Source: Defluviitaleaceae bacterium
GTDB taxonomy: Bacteria > Bacillota > Clostridia > Lachnospirales > WRAX01
Assembly (NCBI GenBank): GCA_009784615.1
Contig: WRBJ01000012.1
Span: 1-46,541 of the forward strand
Length of the DNA stretch: 46,541 nt
Direction: 5' to 3'
Shown: piece by piece, positions 29,697 through 39,594 of the stretch
Layout: each line of letters starts with the position of its first letter
Numbering within the stretch: position 1 is the stretch's first letter
Translations under genes and position numbers: made by a program
Notes under the pieces: model-generated
Database searches by the model: none
Told to the model about the DNA's origin: nothing
The model's input: only the letters and a program-made list of their open reading frames with translations

Positions 29697-32600
29697 ATGA
29701 GTAAAGGCGTTGGGCTGATAGGTACTAAAGTTGTTTTTGATGGAAAAGAGGAGTATAACAGAGCCGCAAAAGAGATTACGCACAACCTTAAAATGCTTGG
29801 TTCTGAAATGAGTGCATTGACTGCCGAATTTGGAAAAAATGACACCAGTGTCGAGGGGCTGACCGCAAAGAAAGGCTTGCTTGAAAAGCGGCTTGCGGAG
29901 CAAACGACCGCCGCACAAGCCGCCGAAAAAGCACTTGCAGATATGCGGGATGCGGGTATTGACCCTGCTTCGGATGCGTACCGAAAAATGGAGCAGACTT
30001 TGGCGGATAGCAATACGGCTATGGCTTGGACAAAATCGGATATTGCAAGCGTTACGGGCGAGTTAGAAAATTCTCAAGGTGCTTGGAGTGCTACGGGCGG
30101 CGTTATAGCTGAAACGAGCGAAAAAGTGGCTAGTGCGGACACGGATTGGAAGGCAATAGGCGAAACCATTGCTGGCGTGTCTAAAGCTATTGCGGCGGGT
30201 ATGGCGGCTGTTGGTGCGGCGGCTGTGGCTATGGGCGGTTATTTGTATAATTTAACGACGGCAACGGCTGAAGCTGGCAGTGAAATAAATGTTATGTCCC
30301 AAAAATTTGGATTATCCCGTGAAGCGTACCAAGAATGGGAGTTTGTTTTCAGCCAAGCGGGCGTAAGTATTGGCAAAATGGGCTATTCTATGCGCAATTT
30401 GCAACAACAGACGGTGGCGGTGCAAAATGCGCTAAAAGATAACGCCGACGCTTTCGACGAACTACAAAAACAAGCAGACGACGGCGTTATAAGTGTGGAC
30501 GAATTTAACAAAAGTGTTGCTTCGCTTGAAAAAGATATTGTTGGTTCGTCTAAGGCTTTTAAAAATTTGGGGATTAGCTTGGATGAGATAGTGAATAGCG
30601 ACCCCGAAGAAATTTTCATTAAAGTGCTTGAAGCCTTGCACGAAATGCCCGAAGGTGCGGAGCGTACAAATGCCGCATTAAATGCCTTGGGACGTGGTGC
30701 GGCGCAAAGTATGATGCCATTAATTAATAGCGCAGATAGCATAGACGAGTTGCGTCAAAAAGCGCACGAACTAGGTATTGTTATGTCTAGTGAAACGGTA
30801 GACGCTTCTGTTGCTTTTGGCGATAGTATGGATAGACTTACACGCACATTTGACGGTGTTAAAAATAGCATAGGTGCGGAGTTATTGCCAGGCTTTACGA
30901 CGATAACGGACGGCTTGACTGCTTTAATTTCGGGTTGCGATAATGCGGCGGACGCAATTGTTGGTGGCGTTAATGAGCTTGTAAAAGGCATAACTAATGC
31001 AATACCGCAAGTGCTGTCCTTGCTAAACACCGTGGCGAATACAGTTGCAGAGGTTGCGCCGTCTATCATTAATGCACTTGTAGACGGTATAGTTAAAAAC
31101 ATACCACAATTGATAGATGCGGCTTTAAACATTGTTTTGTCGCTTGTGGACGCTATAATACAGGCATTGCCCGCCTTGCTTGAAGGGGCGTTACAGATAA
31201 TAACCACGCTTGCGAAGGGCATAACGCAGGCATTGCCGACGCTTATACCCGCTATTGTTGGGGTTATAGTCAGTATAATACAGACGCTTATTGAAAGTGT
31301 ACCGCTTTTTATTGAAGCGGCTTTGGAGCTTATAATCGGGCTTACAAAAGGGATTGTTGATGCAATACCAATCATCATCAACGCAATACCTACCCTTATA
31401 AATAGCCTAATTAAAGCAATTTTGGATAGCATACCGTTAATAATTCGTGCGGGCGTTGATTTGCTCATTTCTTTGGTTAAGGCATTGCCCGAAATTATCG
31501 TTTCTATCGTTGCGGCGATACCCGAAATAATACACGGAATTTTAACGGCTGTTGTCGAAAGTATACCTTTGCTAATCGAAGCGGGTATTGATTTATTTAT
31601 TTCGTTGATTGAAGCGTTGCCGCAAATAATTGTTGAGATTGTGAAAGCCGTGCCGCAGATAATTTTATCTATACTTGATGCAGTTATTGGCAGTATACCG
31701 CTTTTGATAGACGCAGGGATTACGCTGTTTGTATCTCTTATAGAAGCTATGCCACAAATTATACTTGAAATTGTGAAGGCTACGCCGCAAATAGTGATTG
31801 CAATTGTTGATACAATCATTGACCTTGTGCCAAGTCTTATATCGGCGGGCAAAGATTTAATAATGGGTTTGATTGATGGTCTTATAGGGTCTGTTGGTGC
31901 TGTTGTTGATGCTGTTCGCAATGTAGCAAGTAGTATTTTGGGCGGTATACGCTCATTTTTCGGCATAAATTCGCCGTCAAAAGTTTTTGCAGAGATTGGC
32001 GAAAATCTTGCTGAGGGCTTGGGAGTTGGTTTTGAAAACGAAGCAAAAGACGTTGAGAAATCTATGACGGGTGCAATGGGCAAGGCTGGCGTATTAACTG
32101 CTTCCGAAGCCATAAAAGCTGTTAGCGGCGGCATTATCGCTAATTTACATTATCTTGATGAAGCTGTTATTTCGGTCGTGGATAGTATAACGGAGAAGAT
32201 AGCGGGCGAAAATCAACGCTTTTTGCGGAGAGGTTCGGACATAATAACGTGGCTTACGCAGGGTATAGCAAGGAGAACGCAACATATTACAAGGCAGATA
32301 CAAGACACAATGCGAAGCATATTACGGACTGCGGATAGTTTTAGATGGAACTTTGTAAGCGTCGGCGAAAACGCTGTACAAGGGATATGGCAAGGCTTCC
32401 AAAATATGCGTGGCTGGCTTGAAGGTAACGTGATGGAAATGATGGAAACCCTTGCTGTTATGGTAAGGGAAATTTTACAAATAAATTCACCTTCAAGAGT
32501 TTTCGCTAAAATCGGCGAACAAATGGCGGCGGGTATTGATGTTGGCTTTACCGAAGAAATGCGAGATGTAAGGTATAGTATACTGGATGCTATGAAAGGA

Positions 32601-32771
32601 GTTATACCGAAAAAACCACCTTATCCAAATAATGGCGGCGGTTCGCCAGCGGCTGGCGGTGGTTTTCATTATACACAAATCATTAAAACAAAAGAAACGA
32701 ATTACGCCGCACAGCAACGGGAAGGCATTAAACAGGCAAAGCAATTTGCAAGAAAGGTGGGAGTGATTTGA
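29697..32771 (+). CDS. Tape measure protein
   Basis: A 1024-aa protein that sets tail length. The N-terminal 170 residues are charged coiled coil (LEKRLAEQTTAAQAAEKALA). Hydrophobic Ala/Gly-rich segments follow (about 155-190), then, at about 430-740, at least eight degenerate repeats of the type IPLLIEAGIDLFISLIEALP. The C-terminal part twice has the INSPSKVFAEIG / INSPSRVFAKIG motif typical of Firmicute tape measures. A long open frame on the other strand (30755-32134) is only its shadow. Confidence 0.93.
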   Translation: MSKGVGLIGTKVVFDGKEEYNRAAKEITHNLKMLGSEMSALTAEFGKNDTSVEGLTAKKGLLEKRLAEQTTAAQAAEKALADMRDAGIDPASDAYRKMEQTLADSNTAMAWTKSDIASVTGELENSQGAWSATGGVIAETSEKVASADTDWKAIGETIAGVSKAIAAGMAAVGAAAVAMGGYLYNLTTATAEAGSEINVMSQKFGLSREAYQEWEFVFSQAGVSIGKMGYSMRNLQQQTVAVQNALKDNADAFDELQKQADDGVISVDEFNKSVASLEKDIVGSSKAFKNLGISLDEIVNSDPEEIFIKVLEALHEMPEGAERTNAALNALGRGAAQSMMPLINSADSIDELRQKAHELGIVMSSETVDASVAFGDSMDRLTRTFDGVKNSIGAELLPGFTTITDGLTALISGCDNAADAIVGGVNELVKGITNAIPQVLSLLNTVANTVAEVAPSIINALVDGIVKNIPQLIDAALNIVLSLVDAIIQALPALLEGALQIITTLAKGITQALPTLIPAIVGVIVSIIQTLIESVPLFIEAALELIIGLTKGIVDAIPIIINAIPTLINSLIKAILDSIPLIIRAGVDLLISLVKALPEIIVSIVAAIPEIIHGILTAVVESIPLLIEAGIDLFISLIEALPQIIVEIVKAVPQIILSILDAVIGSIPLLIDAGITLFVSLIEAMPQIILEIVKATPQIVIAIVDTIIDLVPSLISAGKDLIMGLIDGLIGSVGAVVDAVRNVASSILGGIRSFFGINSPSKVFAEIGENLAEGLGVGFENEAKDVEKSMTGAMGKAGVLTASEAIKAVSGGIIANLHYLDEAVISVVDSITEKIAGENQRFLRRGSDIITWLTQGIARRTQHITRQIQDTMRSILRTADSFRWNFVSVGENAVQGIWQGFQNMRGWLEGNVMEMMETLAVMVREILQINSPSRVFAKIGEQMAAGIDVGFTEEMRDVRYSILDAMKGVIPKKPPYPNNGGGSPAAGGGFHYTQIIKTKETNYAAQQREGIKQAKQFARKVGVI

Positions 32772-33664
32772 GGATAAAAGAAAGGCTTATATACACAAAC
32801 GAGCGGGGCGAAAGCCTTTATTTTTATCCTCGCTCACAGTACCACGTCAATATTAAGGATGTCGAAGGATTATCAGATATTGAAAATGAGATTTTTAATA
32901 ATTACAGTATGGGGCAAGATGGTAATACGTTTTTAGGAAGCCGCATTTTAGAAAGAAATATTGAGATTATCGGGCATATAAAAGAGCGCAACAAGGAGCT
33001 TGCGCATAGATTGCGGCGGCGGATGAACAGCGTGTTAAATCCACAATATAGCGCAGTGTTACGCTATGAATTGGGCGATTATGTGCGGATTATAAACTGC
33101 CGTGTAGAAAATGCGCCGCAATATACAAAAAAGCCCATTTTTGAAGAATTTAATATACAACTTACTTGCCCCAGTCCTTTTTGGCGTGAAACTGCTGAAA
33201 ATCGCCAAGAAATAGCGTTGTGGATGGGTGGTTTTGAATTTCCTTTACCCGACGGGCTGGAAATACCGATTGACGGAACTTGGGAAATAGGTTGGCGTGT
33301 TCCTGCTCTTGCTGTTAATGTCGTTAATGGCGGCGACGTTCGGACTGGTATGCGCATTATTTTTATAGCTTTGGCGACGGTCGAAAACCCCACATTAACA
33401 AATATGAATACAGGCGAGATATTAAAGTTAAATTTTACTATGCAACAGCACGACGTTATAACCATTAATACTACATATGGAAATAAAAGCGTTATTTTAC
33501 GCCGTGGCGGTATTGATATAGATATTTTTAATGCTTTTGATACTGATAGTGTATTTTTGCAATTAGATGTTGGCGACAACATTTTTGCATACAACGCAGA
33601 TTACGGGACTGTTGGAAACCTTAACGCCACTATATATTATCAAAACCTATATTTGGGGGTGTAA
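32768..33664 (+). CDS. Distal tail protein (Dit-like, siphovirus tail component)
   Basis: A 298-aa protein. The TTG start overlaps the tape-measure stop, behind GGTGGGAGTG. MRIKERLIYTNERGESLYF, QDGNTFLGSRILERNIEIIG and LTCPSPFWRE are hallmarks of the phage tail component family (PF05709). It forms the hub joining tube to baseplate. Confidence 0.88.
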   Translation: MRIKERLIYTNERGESLYFYPRSQYHVNIKDVEGLSDIENEIFNNYSMGQDGNTFLGSRILERNIEIIGHIKERNKELAHRLRRRMNSVLNPQYSAVLRYELGDYVRIINCRVENAPQYTKKPIFEEFNIQLTCPSPFWRETAENRQEIALWMGGFEFPLPDGLEIPIDGTWEIGWRVPALAVNVVNGGDVRTGMRIIFIALATVENPTLTNMNTGEILKLNFTMQQHDVITINTTYGNKSVILRRGGIDIDIFNAFDTDSVFLQLDVGDNIFAYNADYGTVGNLNATIYYQNLYLGV

Positions 33665-33665
33665 T

Positions 33666-34787
33666 ATGGAGCTTTTTGTATATGACCGAGATTTAAATAG
33701 ACTTGGAATGATTGAGGAAATAACGTCTTTTATATGGACAAGGCGATATTCCAAAGTTGGAGAATTTAATTTGTTAGTACCTTTTACGACCAAACATAGG
33801 GAACTTTTGCAAAAAGGTAATTTAATTGCAAAGCGTGATGACAGCGAAGCAGGAGAAATAAAATACATAGATTTTTCGCAAGACACGCAAGGAAAAGAAA
33901 TTATTGAAGTGCAAGGCAAATTTATAACGGGTTGGCTTGGGCGGCGGATTATTGAAAGACAAATTTTAACAAATATACCGCCGCCAGCTATTATAATGCA
34001 AATTGTTATTGAAAATTTGATAAACCCAACGAATGATTTGCGTAAAATTGATAGGCTTGCGAATACTGATTTTTCGCAGATTAGCAGGGCGAATACTGAA
34101 TATATTTCCGAACCGTTTATAAATGTCGGTTTGGCGGTGGAACAGATAGCGAAAGCGGCAGAGCTTGGATATAAAATAGTTGCTGATGTACGTGAGCAGT
34201 TATATAATTTTTCTATATATGATGGCATTGACCGCTCTGCGGCGCAACAGGCAAAACCACAAATGGTTTTTTCTTTTGAATTTGATAACATCTTAGAAAA
34301 AACTTTTATACGTTCGATTGAGCGGCTACGCACTACGGCTTATGTCGGCGGCGAAATTTTGCGTGATGCGCCTAGGCGCATTGTTGAGATTGGCGAAAAC
34401 TTTGCGGGGCTTGACCGTTGCGAAGTTTACATTAACGCAAGCGATATTGCACAGTCTTGGCAGGACGAAAGCGGGACGCAAATAACGCTTTCTAATGCAG
34501 AGTATAACGCCCTTTTGTATCAAAGGGGCATACAGGAGCTTATAAATTTTATTGAAACTATGTCATTTAATGCGAAAGTTGATAATCGCATTAGACCAGT
34601 GTACAAAAAAGATTATGATTTGGGAGATATTGTAACTTGCAAAGATAGCAAATGGGGCGTAAGCGTAAATAAAAGAATTGTCGAGGTTACGGAAACATAC
34701 CAAGACCATAAAACGCCCGAAATTGATATTATTTTTGGTGAGGGTTTGCCCGATTTTGCTAACGTAATTAAACATATAAATCAATAA
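33666..34787 (+). CDS. Tail-tip protein (gp37/Tal-like)
   Basis: A 373-aa protein beginning MELFVYDRDLNRLGMIEEIT and containing FIWTRRYSKVGEFNLLVPFT, as in siphovirus gp37-like / tail-associated proteins (PF14594). ATG 33666 behind GGGGGTG is preferred over the frame opening at 33567. It probably forms the tail spike base under Dit. No peptidase domain is visible. Confidence 0.85.
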   Translation: MELFVYDRDLNRLGMIEEITSFIWTRRYSKVGEFNLLVPFTTKHRELLQKGNLIAKRDDSEAGEIKYIDFSQDTQGKEIIEVQGKFITGWLGRRIIERQILTNIPPPAIIMQIVIENLINPTNDLRKIDRLANTDFSQISRANTEYISEPFINVGLAVEQIAKAAELGYKIVADVREQLYNFSIYDGIDRSAAQQAKPQMVFSFEFDNILEKTFIRSIERLRTTAYVGGEILRDAPRRIVEIGENFAGLDRCEVYINASDIAQSWQDESGTQITLSNAEYNALLYQRGIQELINFIETMSFNAKVDNRIRPVYKKDYDLGDIVTCKDSKWGVSVNKRIVEVTETYQDHKTPEIDIIFGEGLPDFANVIKHINQ

Positions 34788-34803
34788 AAAAAGGGGTGAA
34801 TAT

Positions 34804-35811
34804 ATGGAGCAATCTATGTTTTTTAATTCTATTAACGGCGACCGTCGTTATTTAGCCGATAATTGGGCGGCTTATTTCGCTTCTTTTATCGGCAATGGCG
34901 TTTTCCCTGTGCCGTCGTATGGTTTGCAAATATTGGCGGGCGATAGCGGATTAAATGTTGTTGTAAGGATTGGAAAAGGTTGGATAAATGGTTATTTTTA
35001 TGTAAACACGACCGAAAAGACTATTACATTACCAAATGCGGACTTTATGTTAAACCGTATAGATAGAATTGTTTTGCGGTGGGATTTGGCTACACGAGAT
35101 ATTACGGCGCAAGTGAAAATTGGCGTACCTTCATCAACGCCAACGCCGCCACAGTTACAACGTGATGCGGATGCATACGAATTATGTCTTGGGGATGTTT
35201 TTGTAGGCATTGGCGCAACGGGCATTACGCAAGCTAACATCACGGATAGGCGTTGGAACACCGAACTTTGCGGGGTTGTTAAGGGTGTAGTTGACCAAAT
35301 CGACCCTTCTTTTATAACAGCGCAATTTGACGCATTTTTTGCAGAATATAAAACTAATATAAAAGCCGCCTTTGCGGCTTTTTTAGATTGGATTACGAAT
35401 TTTAAAATTGATAGTCAAGATACAATTGATGATTTGATGATAGAGTTTTTGAACTGGGCGAATGAACAAAAAACATTATCCAAACAATTTATTGAAGAAA
35501 TAACCAACCAAATAAAAGCCCTAGAAACCCAATCATTTACTTTCATCAACAACGATTTTGACGCTGATTGGGTCAAGCGTGGTTGCGAACATTCGCACGA
35601 CCCCGATAACTATATGCATACATATTGGCACGTAATAGCGACTGGTATGTTGCTCGCAGAAAGAATAACATCATATCCTACAGGTGAAAAGCACGTTGTT
35701 ACAAAATTCTACCCGTGGGAAACCGAAGAAAACGGAAATAGAATTATGACGACTGCTTGGACGCAAACGAGAATAACCGATTATGGAACAATGAAAACGA
35801 GGGTGGTGTAA
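34804..35811 (+). CDS. Baseplate / receptor-binding protein candidate
   Basis: A 335-aa protein. The N-terminal part (about 1-165: MFFNSINGDRRYLADNWAAY, then DRRWNTELCGVVKGVVDQID) is the shared baseplate-upper type domain of gut phages. A helical linker (about 165-245) and a C-terminal domain without known relatives (WVKRGCEHSHDPDNYMHTYW) follow. AAAGGGGTGAAT precedes the ATG. It is a likely host-binding component. Confidence 0.78.
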   Translation: MEQSMFFNSINGDRRYLADNWAAYFASFIGNGVFPVPSYGLQILAGDSGLNVVVRIGKGWINGYFYVNTTEKTITLPNADFMLNRIDRIVLRWDLATRDITAQVKIGVPSSTPTPPQLQRDADAYELCLGDVFVGIGATGITQANITDRRWNTELCGVVKGVVDQIDPSFITAQFDAFFAEYKTNIKAAFAAFLDWITNFKIDSQDTIDDLMIEFLNWANEQKTLSKQFIEEITNQIKALETQSFTFINNDFDADWVKRGCEHSHDPDNYMHTYWHVIATGMLLAERITSYPTGEKHVVTKFYPWETEENGNRIMTTAWTQTRITDYGTMKTRVV

Positions 35812-35812
35812 T

Positions 35813-36724
35813 ATGTCAATTAATAATGATATGGAGAAATTTATTAATAGCGCAGTGATGACTGACGGCGAATTTGCATTACCAATAAATCAGCTTATAA
35901 ACGCCAACAACTATTTAGAAGCGATAAATCCAAATAGTATAGATATGGCGGCAAGAATGATAATGCGTGGTGCGGAGATTGGCTTGACATTTAAACGTAT
36001 GTTTAATTTGAATGTAGAAGGCTTGGAAAGACTATCCTTTTTATCGCAACTTATATCATCATCAGAAGCAATGGCGGCTATACAGAACAATACGCAAGCC
36101 GCTGACGTTTTCAGCAGAGTAGAGGATGATGTTATCGCACGTGTTTTGTCTGAAATTCTTGGGTTTGCTTCTAATGCTTTCCCGAATATGGCGACAATTG
36201 TTAATTCTAATGTAGCAATGTCGGAAGTCGTTAATTCTGATATTGCAATGAGGGCAATTGTTAATTCTAATATTGCGCTTAGTGCAATATCAACAAATAC
36301 CGAAGCCTTTAATTCCGTAGTTTCATCACCAATATCAATGTCTATAGTTGCAAATTCAAGACGTGCATTGCTTGCAGTTGCTGGTAATTTTGTTTTTCAA
36401 AATTCACAAGTCGCAGTAAGCGCATTGTCAGAAAGTACATTAAGACAAACAGCAACATTTCCAATATCCAATACGTTAACGAATAGAAGAAGCGGAAATA
36501 TATGGATGATTAGTCAGCGACAATCTCTTATCGCTAGTGGAAACGGAACTTACCAGCTTAGACGTGTAATGGGGACTACCCTTGGTACTGCTGAGAATAC
36601 CATAATACAAACGGCGGCAGAAACATTCAATACGGACGCTCCTGTTAGTAGATTTTTTGTACAGATTGAAAATGTAACAACTGGTACAACTGGCGACGTA
36701 ACATACACTTTTATCGCATTATAG
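35813..36724 (+). CDS. Repeat-containing tail fibre-like protein
   Basis: A 303-aa protein. Residues about 120-200 contain short degenerate repeats of roughly 10 residues around a NSN/NSD-IAM pattern (IVNSNVAMSEVVNSDIAMRA). Such repeats are common in tail fibres of gut siphoviruses. The C-terminal 100 residues look like a beta-rich head domain. It starts 2 bp after the previous gene and is probably a fibre or adhesin. Confidence 0.65.
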   Translation: MSINNDMEKFINSAVMTDGEFALPINQLINANNYLEAINPNSIDMAARMIMRGAEIGLTFKRMFNLNVEGLERLSFLSQLISSSEAMAAIQNNTQAADVFSRVEDDVIARVLSEILGFASNAFPNMATIVNSNVAMSEVVNSDIAMRAIVNSNIALSAISTNTEAFNSVVSSPISMSIVANSRRALLAVAGNFVFQNSQVAVSALSESTLRQTATFPISNTLTNRRSGNIWMISQRQSLIASGNGTYQLRRVMGTTLGTAENTIIQTAAETFNTDAPVSRFFVQIENVTTGTTGDVTYTFIAL

Positions 36725-36736
36725 AGAGGTGATTAT

Positions 36737-36994
36737 ATGACTTTGCAAGATAAAATTGATATTATGATAAAGCAAAACACATCCATTATAAGAAAAACAG
36801 AAGAATTAATTGAAGAAAACGAGCAACTACGAAAGCATATTGACGCATTAACAATTATGTCCGCCAAAACAATTATGCCGCAATTTGGCATTGATGTTGT
36901 TTTCTCTGATGAAGAAATTGCGGATATTCAAGAGATAACGGGGTTGCGGTTGGTTTTTGATGTTGAGGAATATCAACAGAAAGATGGTGTATAG
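36737..36994 (+). CDS. Small coiled-coil protein, 85 aa
   Basis: Starts MTLQDKIDIMIKQNTSIIRK; residues about 5-42 are a predicted coiled coil. The C-terminal half is acidic (VFSDEEIADIQEITG). GAGAGGTGAT lies upstream. It sits between tail and lysis genes. Function unknown. Confidence 0.65.
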   Translation: MTLQDKIDIMIKQNTSIIRKTEELIEENEQLRKHIDALTIMSAKTIMPQFGIDVVFSDEEIADIQEITGLRLVFDVEEYQQKDGV

Positions 36995-37384
36995 ATGGAT
37001 GGATATGTAAATATTTACGAAAGTACATATGGCTTTTTAGGAACTTTGGCAGAAAATGCAGAAAGTATTTTAATTATTGCGCTTATTGTAGTTATTGTGG
37101 GATTAGCCATACTTGCGCCGTTTGCTATAAAATGGCGCAAGATGAGTAAAACGCACGAATTAGAGCAACAAAATATGATTGTTAATATTGTAAAAGAAAA
37201 TACCGCCGTTATGGCTGGTTTGAAGAGCTTATTGAAAACCTCGACCGAAGCACATAGGGAAGATTTAACGCAGATGCATAAAAGATTTAACGAGCAAAGC
37301 AAGACTTTAACAGCAGTTGAAATAAAAGTTGATAAAATTTTAAGAATTTTAGAGGACAAAGGGAGAGATAAAAATGACGATTAA
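36995..37384 (+). CDS. Membrane-anchored coiled-coil protein of the lysis cassette
   Basis: A 129-aa protein. One transmembrane helix (about 24-46, ILIIALIVVIVGLAILAPFA) is followed by a long charged coiled coil. The order is inverse to XhlA/hemolysin-like proteins but the position is the same, just before amidase and holin. It abuts the previous stop and overlaps the amidase start by 11 bp. It may assist lysis. Confidence 0.6.
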   Translation: MDGYVNIYESTYGFLGTLAENAESILIIALIVVIVGLAILAPFAIKWRKMSKTHELEQQNMIVNIVKENTAVMAGLKSLLKTSTEAHREDLTQMHKRFNEQSKTLTAVEIKVDKILRILEDKGRDKNDD

Positions 37385-38096
37385 AGCCATAACATTATCA
37401 AGTGGACACGGTAAGTATATGCAAGGCGCAAGCGGTATCATCAACGAGGTAATCGAAGCCCGACGTGTAGCAAACCAAGTTGCGAAAATATTGCGTGGGG
37501 CAGATATTGCAGTTAATTTATTTCACGAAAATGATGCTAAAAATGCAACCGATAATGTAAATTCTATCATAAAATATCATAATTCCACCCAAAGGGATTT
37601 GGATGTATCTATACATTTTAATGACTTCAAAGAAGCGACAGCACACGGCACGGAAACGCTACATATAGAAGGCGACACGCAGACACGCGGAATAGCATCA
37701 CGTATATCACGTGCAATTTCTGCCGCTTCGGGCATTTTTTTACGTCGTGGCGACGGAACATTTGCACGCACAACGCAAGTAGGATTTTTAAGATTTACAA
37801 ATCGTCCTGCCGTTTTATTAGAAGTTTGTTTTGTGCGCAATGAAAACGACGTAAGATTGTACCAAGAAAATTTTTATGCTATATGCCACGCCATAGCAGA
37901 GGGCATTATCGGTAGAGCTATTACGACGCAACCAGCACCTCCGCAAAATATGCCTAATCACGAGCCAAGCGAATGGGCAAAAACATCTTGGATAAAAGCA
38001 ACTGCAAAAGGTATAACTGATGGTACGAACCCGCAAGCAAACGCTTCAAGAGAACAAATAATTGTTATATTGGATAGACTTGGATTATTGGATTAA
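37374..38096 (+). CDS. N-acetylmuramoyl-L-alanine amidase (endolysin)
   Basis: A 240-aa Amidase_3 enzyme that cuts the amide bond between glycan and stem peptide. Zinc ligands are H12 in SSGHGK, a glutamate in INEVIEARR and the histidine in VSIHFND; the catalytic glutamate is in LLEVCFVRNE. The C-terminal 50 residues (HEPSEWAKTSWIKATAKGIT) look like an SLH-type wall-binding segment. No signal peptide is present, so release needs the holin. Confidence 0.92.
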   Translation: MTIKAITLSSGHGKYMQGASGIINEVIEARRVANQVAKILRGADIAVNLFHENDAKNATDNVNSIIKYHNSTQRDLDVSIHFNDFKEATAHGTETLHIEGDTQTRGIASRISRAISAASGIFLRRGDGTFARTTQVGFLRFTNRPAVLLEVCFVRNENDVRLYQENFYAICHAIAEGIIGRAITTQPAPPQNMPNHEPSEWAKTSWIKATAKGITDGTNPQANASREQIIVILDRLGLLD

Positions 38097-38110
38097 AAAG
38101 GGGGATTAAT

Positions 38111-38404
38111 ATGGATTTTATGGAGTATATAGAGCCTTGGGCATTTGTTATTATACCTGTTTTAAATGTTTTTGGAGTAGGGTTTAAAAAGACACTGAAA
38201 ATTGCCGATAGCTTAATAATTTGGTTATTAATAGCGATTGGTGTTTTTCTTTCTATGTTGTGGGTGCTTGGTGCTTCTACAGCAGACGGCGGAATTGATA
38301 ATTTGCTTTTAGCGGCATTTGCTGGCATAACGCAAGGCGTTTTGTCTGCTGGTGTAGCCATCACGATTAGTCAAGCCGTGAAGCAGATTAAAAAAGGCGA
38401 TTAA
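38111..38404 (+). CDS. Phage holin
   Basis: A 97-aa protein with three hydrophobic segments (about 9-25, 35-55 and 63-88) and a lysine-rich end (QAVKQIKKGD), matching the phage holin family found next to Firmicute amidases. AAAAGGGGG lies upstream of the ATG. It forms membrane lesions that release the endolysin. Confidence 0.85.
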   Translation: MDFMEYIEPWAFVIIPVLNVFGVGFKKTLKIADSLIIWLLIAIGVFLSMLWVLGASTADGGIDNLLLAAFAGITQGVLSAGVAITISQAVKQIKKGD

Positions 38405-38419
38405 AAAGGAGTGGACCAG

Positions 38420-38875
38420 ATGTGGAACGAGGAAATGACGATAAAGGAATTGCGTAAGTATGCCGAGGATAACGGGGTTTCTCTTGGAAATTTGACTATA
38501 AAAAAAGATATTATTGATGCTATAAGGCAAGCCGAAATGAAGGAACAGGAAGCCATCGGGGAAATAAACGAATTGACGACGCAAAAAACCGTTGAAACTC
38601 CTGAAAATAAAAACGATACCGAAAATGATACTTTCGTCATACCACGGCTTTTACAAGTTTCTAGGCTTTTGATGACTGGCAAGGATGTAAGCGCAACGCA
38701 TAATGCTTTAATTGAAAAAGGGTTGCATTGCGGAAAAGAAAGCGAGCAGGGTATATATGGCAAAAATACGGCTTATGCTGTACGAGTTTTTCAAGCAAAA
38801 AAAGGCTTGATTGTTGACGGCAAGGTCGGCAAATTTACGGCAAAGGCTTTAGGCTTTGAATGGGGTGGTAAATAA
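38420..38875 (+). CDS. Peptidoglycan-binding protein with N-terminal SAP/HeH-like motif
   Basis: A 151-aa protein. Residues about 5-38 (TIKELRKYAEDNGVSLGN) look like a helix-extended-helix motif. An acidic linker follows, and then a PG_binding_1 domain (about 85-150, GKNTAYAVRVFQAKKGLIVD). It probably binds cell wall during lysis or is part of the virion tip. ATG 38420 is preferred to GTG 38411 by the spacing to AAGGAG. Its stop overlaps the next ATG. Confidence 0.75.
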   Translation: MWNEEMTIKELRKYAEDNGVSLGNLTIKKDIIDAIRQAEMKEQEAIGEINELTTQKTVETPENKNDTENDTFVIPRLLQVSRLLMTGKDVSATHNALIEKGLHCGKESEQGIYGKNTAYAVRVFQAKKGLIVDGKVGKFTAKALGFEWGGK

Positions 38876-39591
38876 TGAGCGGAAAATCGCCATTTTTGGG
38901 CGTTTATGAAAATAGTAGTGGTGAGCTTATAGATATGTTTTCAAGTCAAACCGTCGAGCGTAGCCAAATCATACCTAAAATGTCGCCGTTTTATGGCGTT
39001 TTTTTGGATGCACAAGGCAATAAGCACGATTTATCAGAGTTAGGCGGTGAAAGCGGAGCGACAACGACAACGGCACAAACGGCTGTTACAAATCCAGCAG
39101 ACGAAAGTCCATCCCGTTCGGCTTCTTCGCAAGCTGGTATAAACACGGAACTAACGAACCAAATAACGGCTTTATGGGAACTTGAAAACAAGCTAGAAAA
39201 TGTAATTAACACTATGACACATCCCGCAAGCGTTTTTAATCAAGCGTTTTCTAATGCAACATTTGATGGGGAAGTAAACGCAATTGACGTTGCTTTAAAC
39301 GACAATATAACCATAGTATCGTTTTGGGGCTTCGCAAACCAAAATGCGGCAGGAACAGCAGGGCAAGACTTTATTGTCCTAGACCCCACAACTTACCAAT
39401 TGCTTAACCGATTTGTCGGGCAAGTAGACCAATTTGCAATAGGCTATAATGCCGCCACAAACGATTTTAAATATGTACCAATTAGGATAACAAACCAAGG
39501 TATGTATATAGTTACAGCACCTAATATTTCTATTGGTACAAGGTTTTCTTTTCAGTTTGTTTTGATACTTGCGCAAACGGAGAATGCATAA
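38875..39591 (+). CDS. Hypothetical virion protein, last gene of the prophage
   Basis: A 238-aa protein with two short related motifs at the N-terminus (SPFLGVYENSSGELIDMF and SPFYGVFLDAQGNKHDLS). A Thr/Ser-rich linker (about 60-85), a coiled coil (about 90-115) and a beta-rich C-terminal domain follow. This plan of repeat, stalk and head suggests a fibre or tip protein. It is followed by a strong terminator and attR. The function is inferred only. Confidence 0.6.
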   Translation: MSGKSPFLGVYENSSGELIDMFSSQTVERSQIIPKMSPFYGVFLDAQGNKHDLSELGGESGATTTTAQTAVTNPADESPSRSASSQAGINTELTNQITALWELENKLENVINTMTHPASVFNQAFSNATFDGEVNAIDVALNDNITIVSFWGFANQNAAGTAGQDFIVLDPTTYQLLNRFVGQVDQFAIGYNAATNDFKYVPIRITNQGMYIVTAPNISIGTRFSFQFVLILAQTENA

Positions 39592-39594
39592 AAC

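Noticed and set aside
30755-32134. A 459-codon open frame on the minus strand inside the tape-measure gene
   Set aside because: It is the reverse shadow of the repetitive hydrophobic part of the tape measure, with low-complexity Ser/Ile content, no ribosome site and no room for its own promoter.
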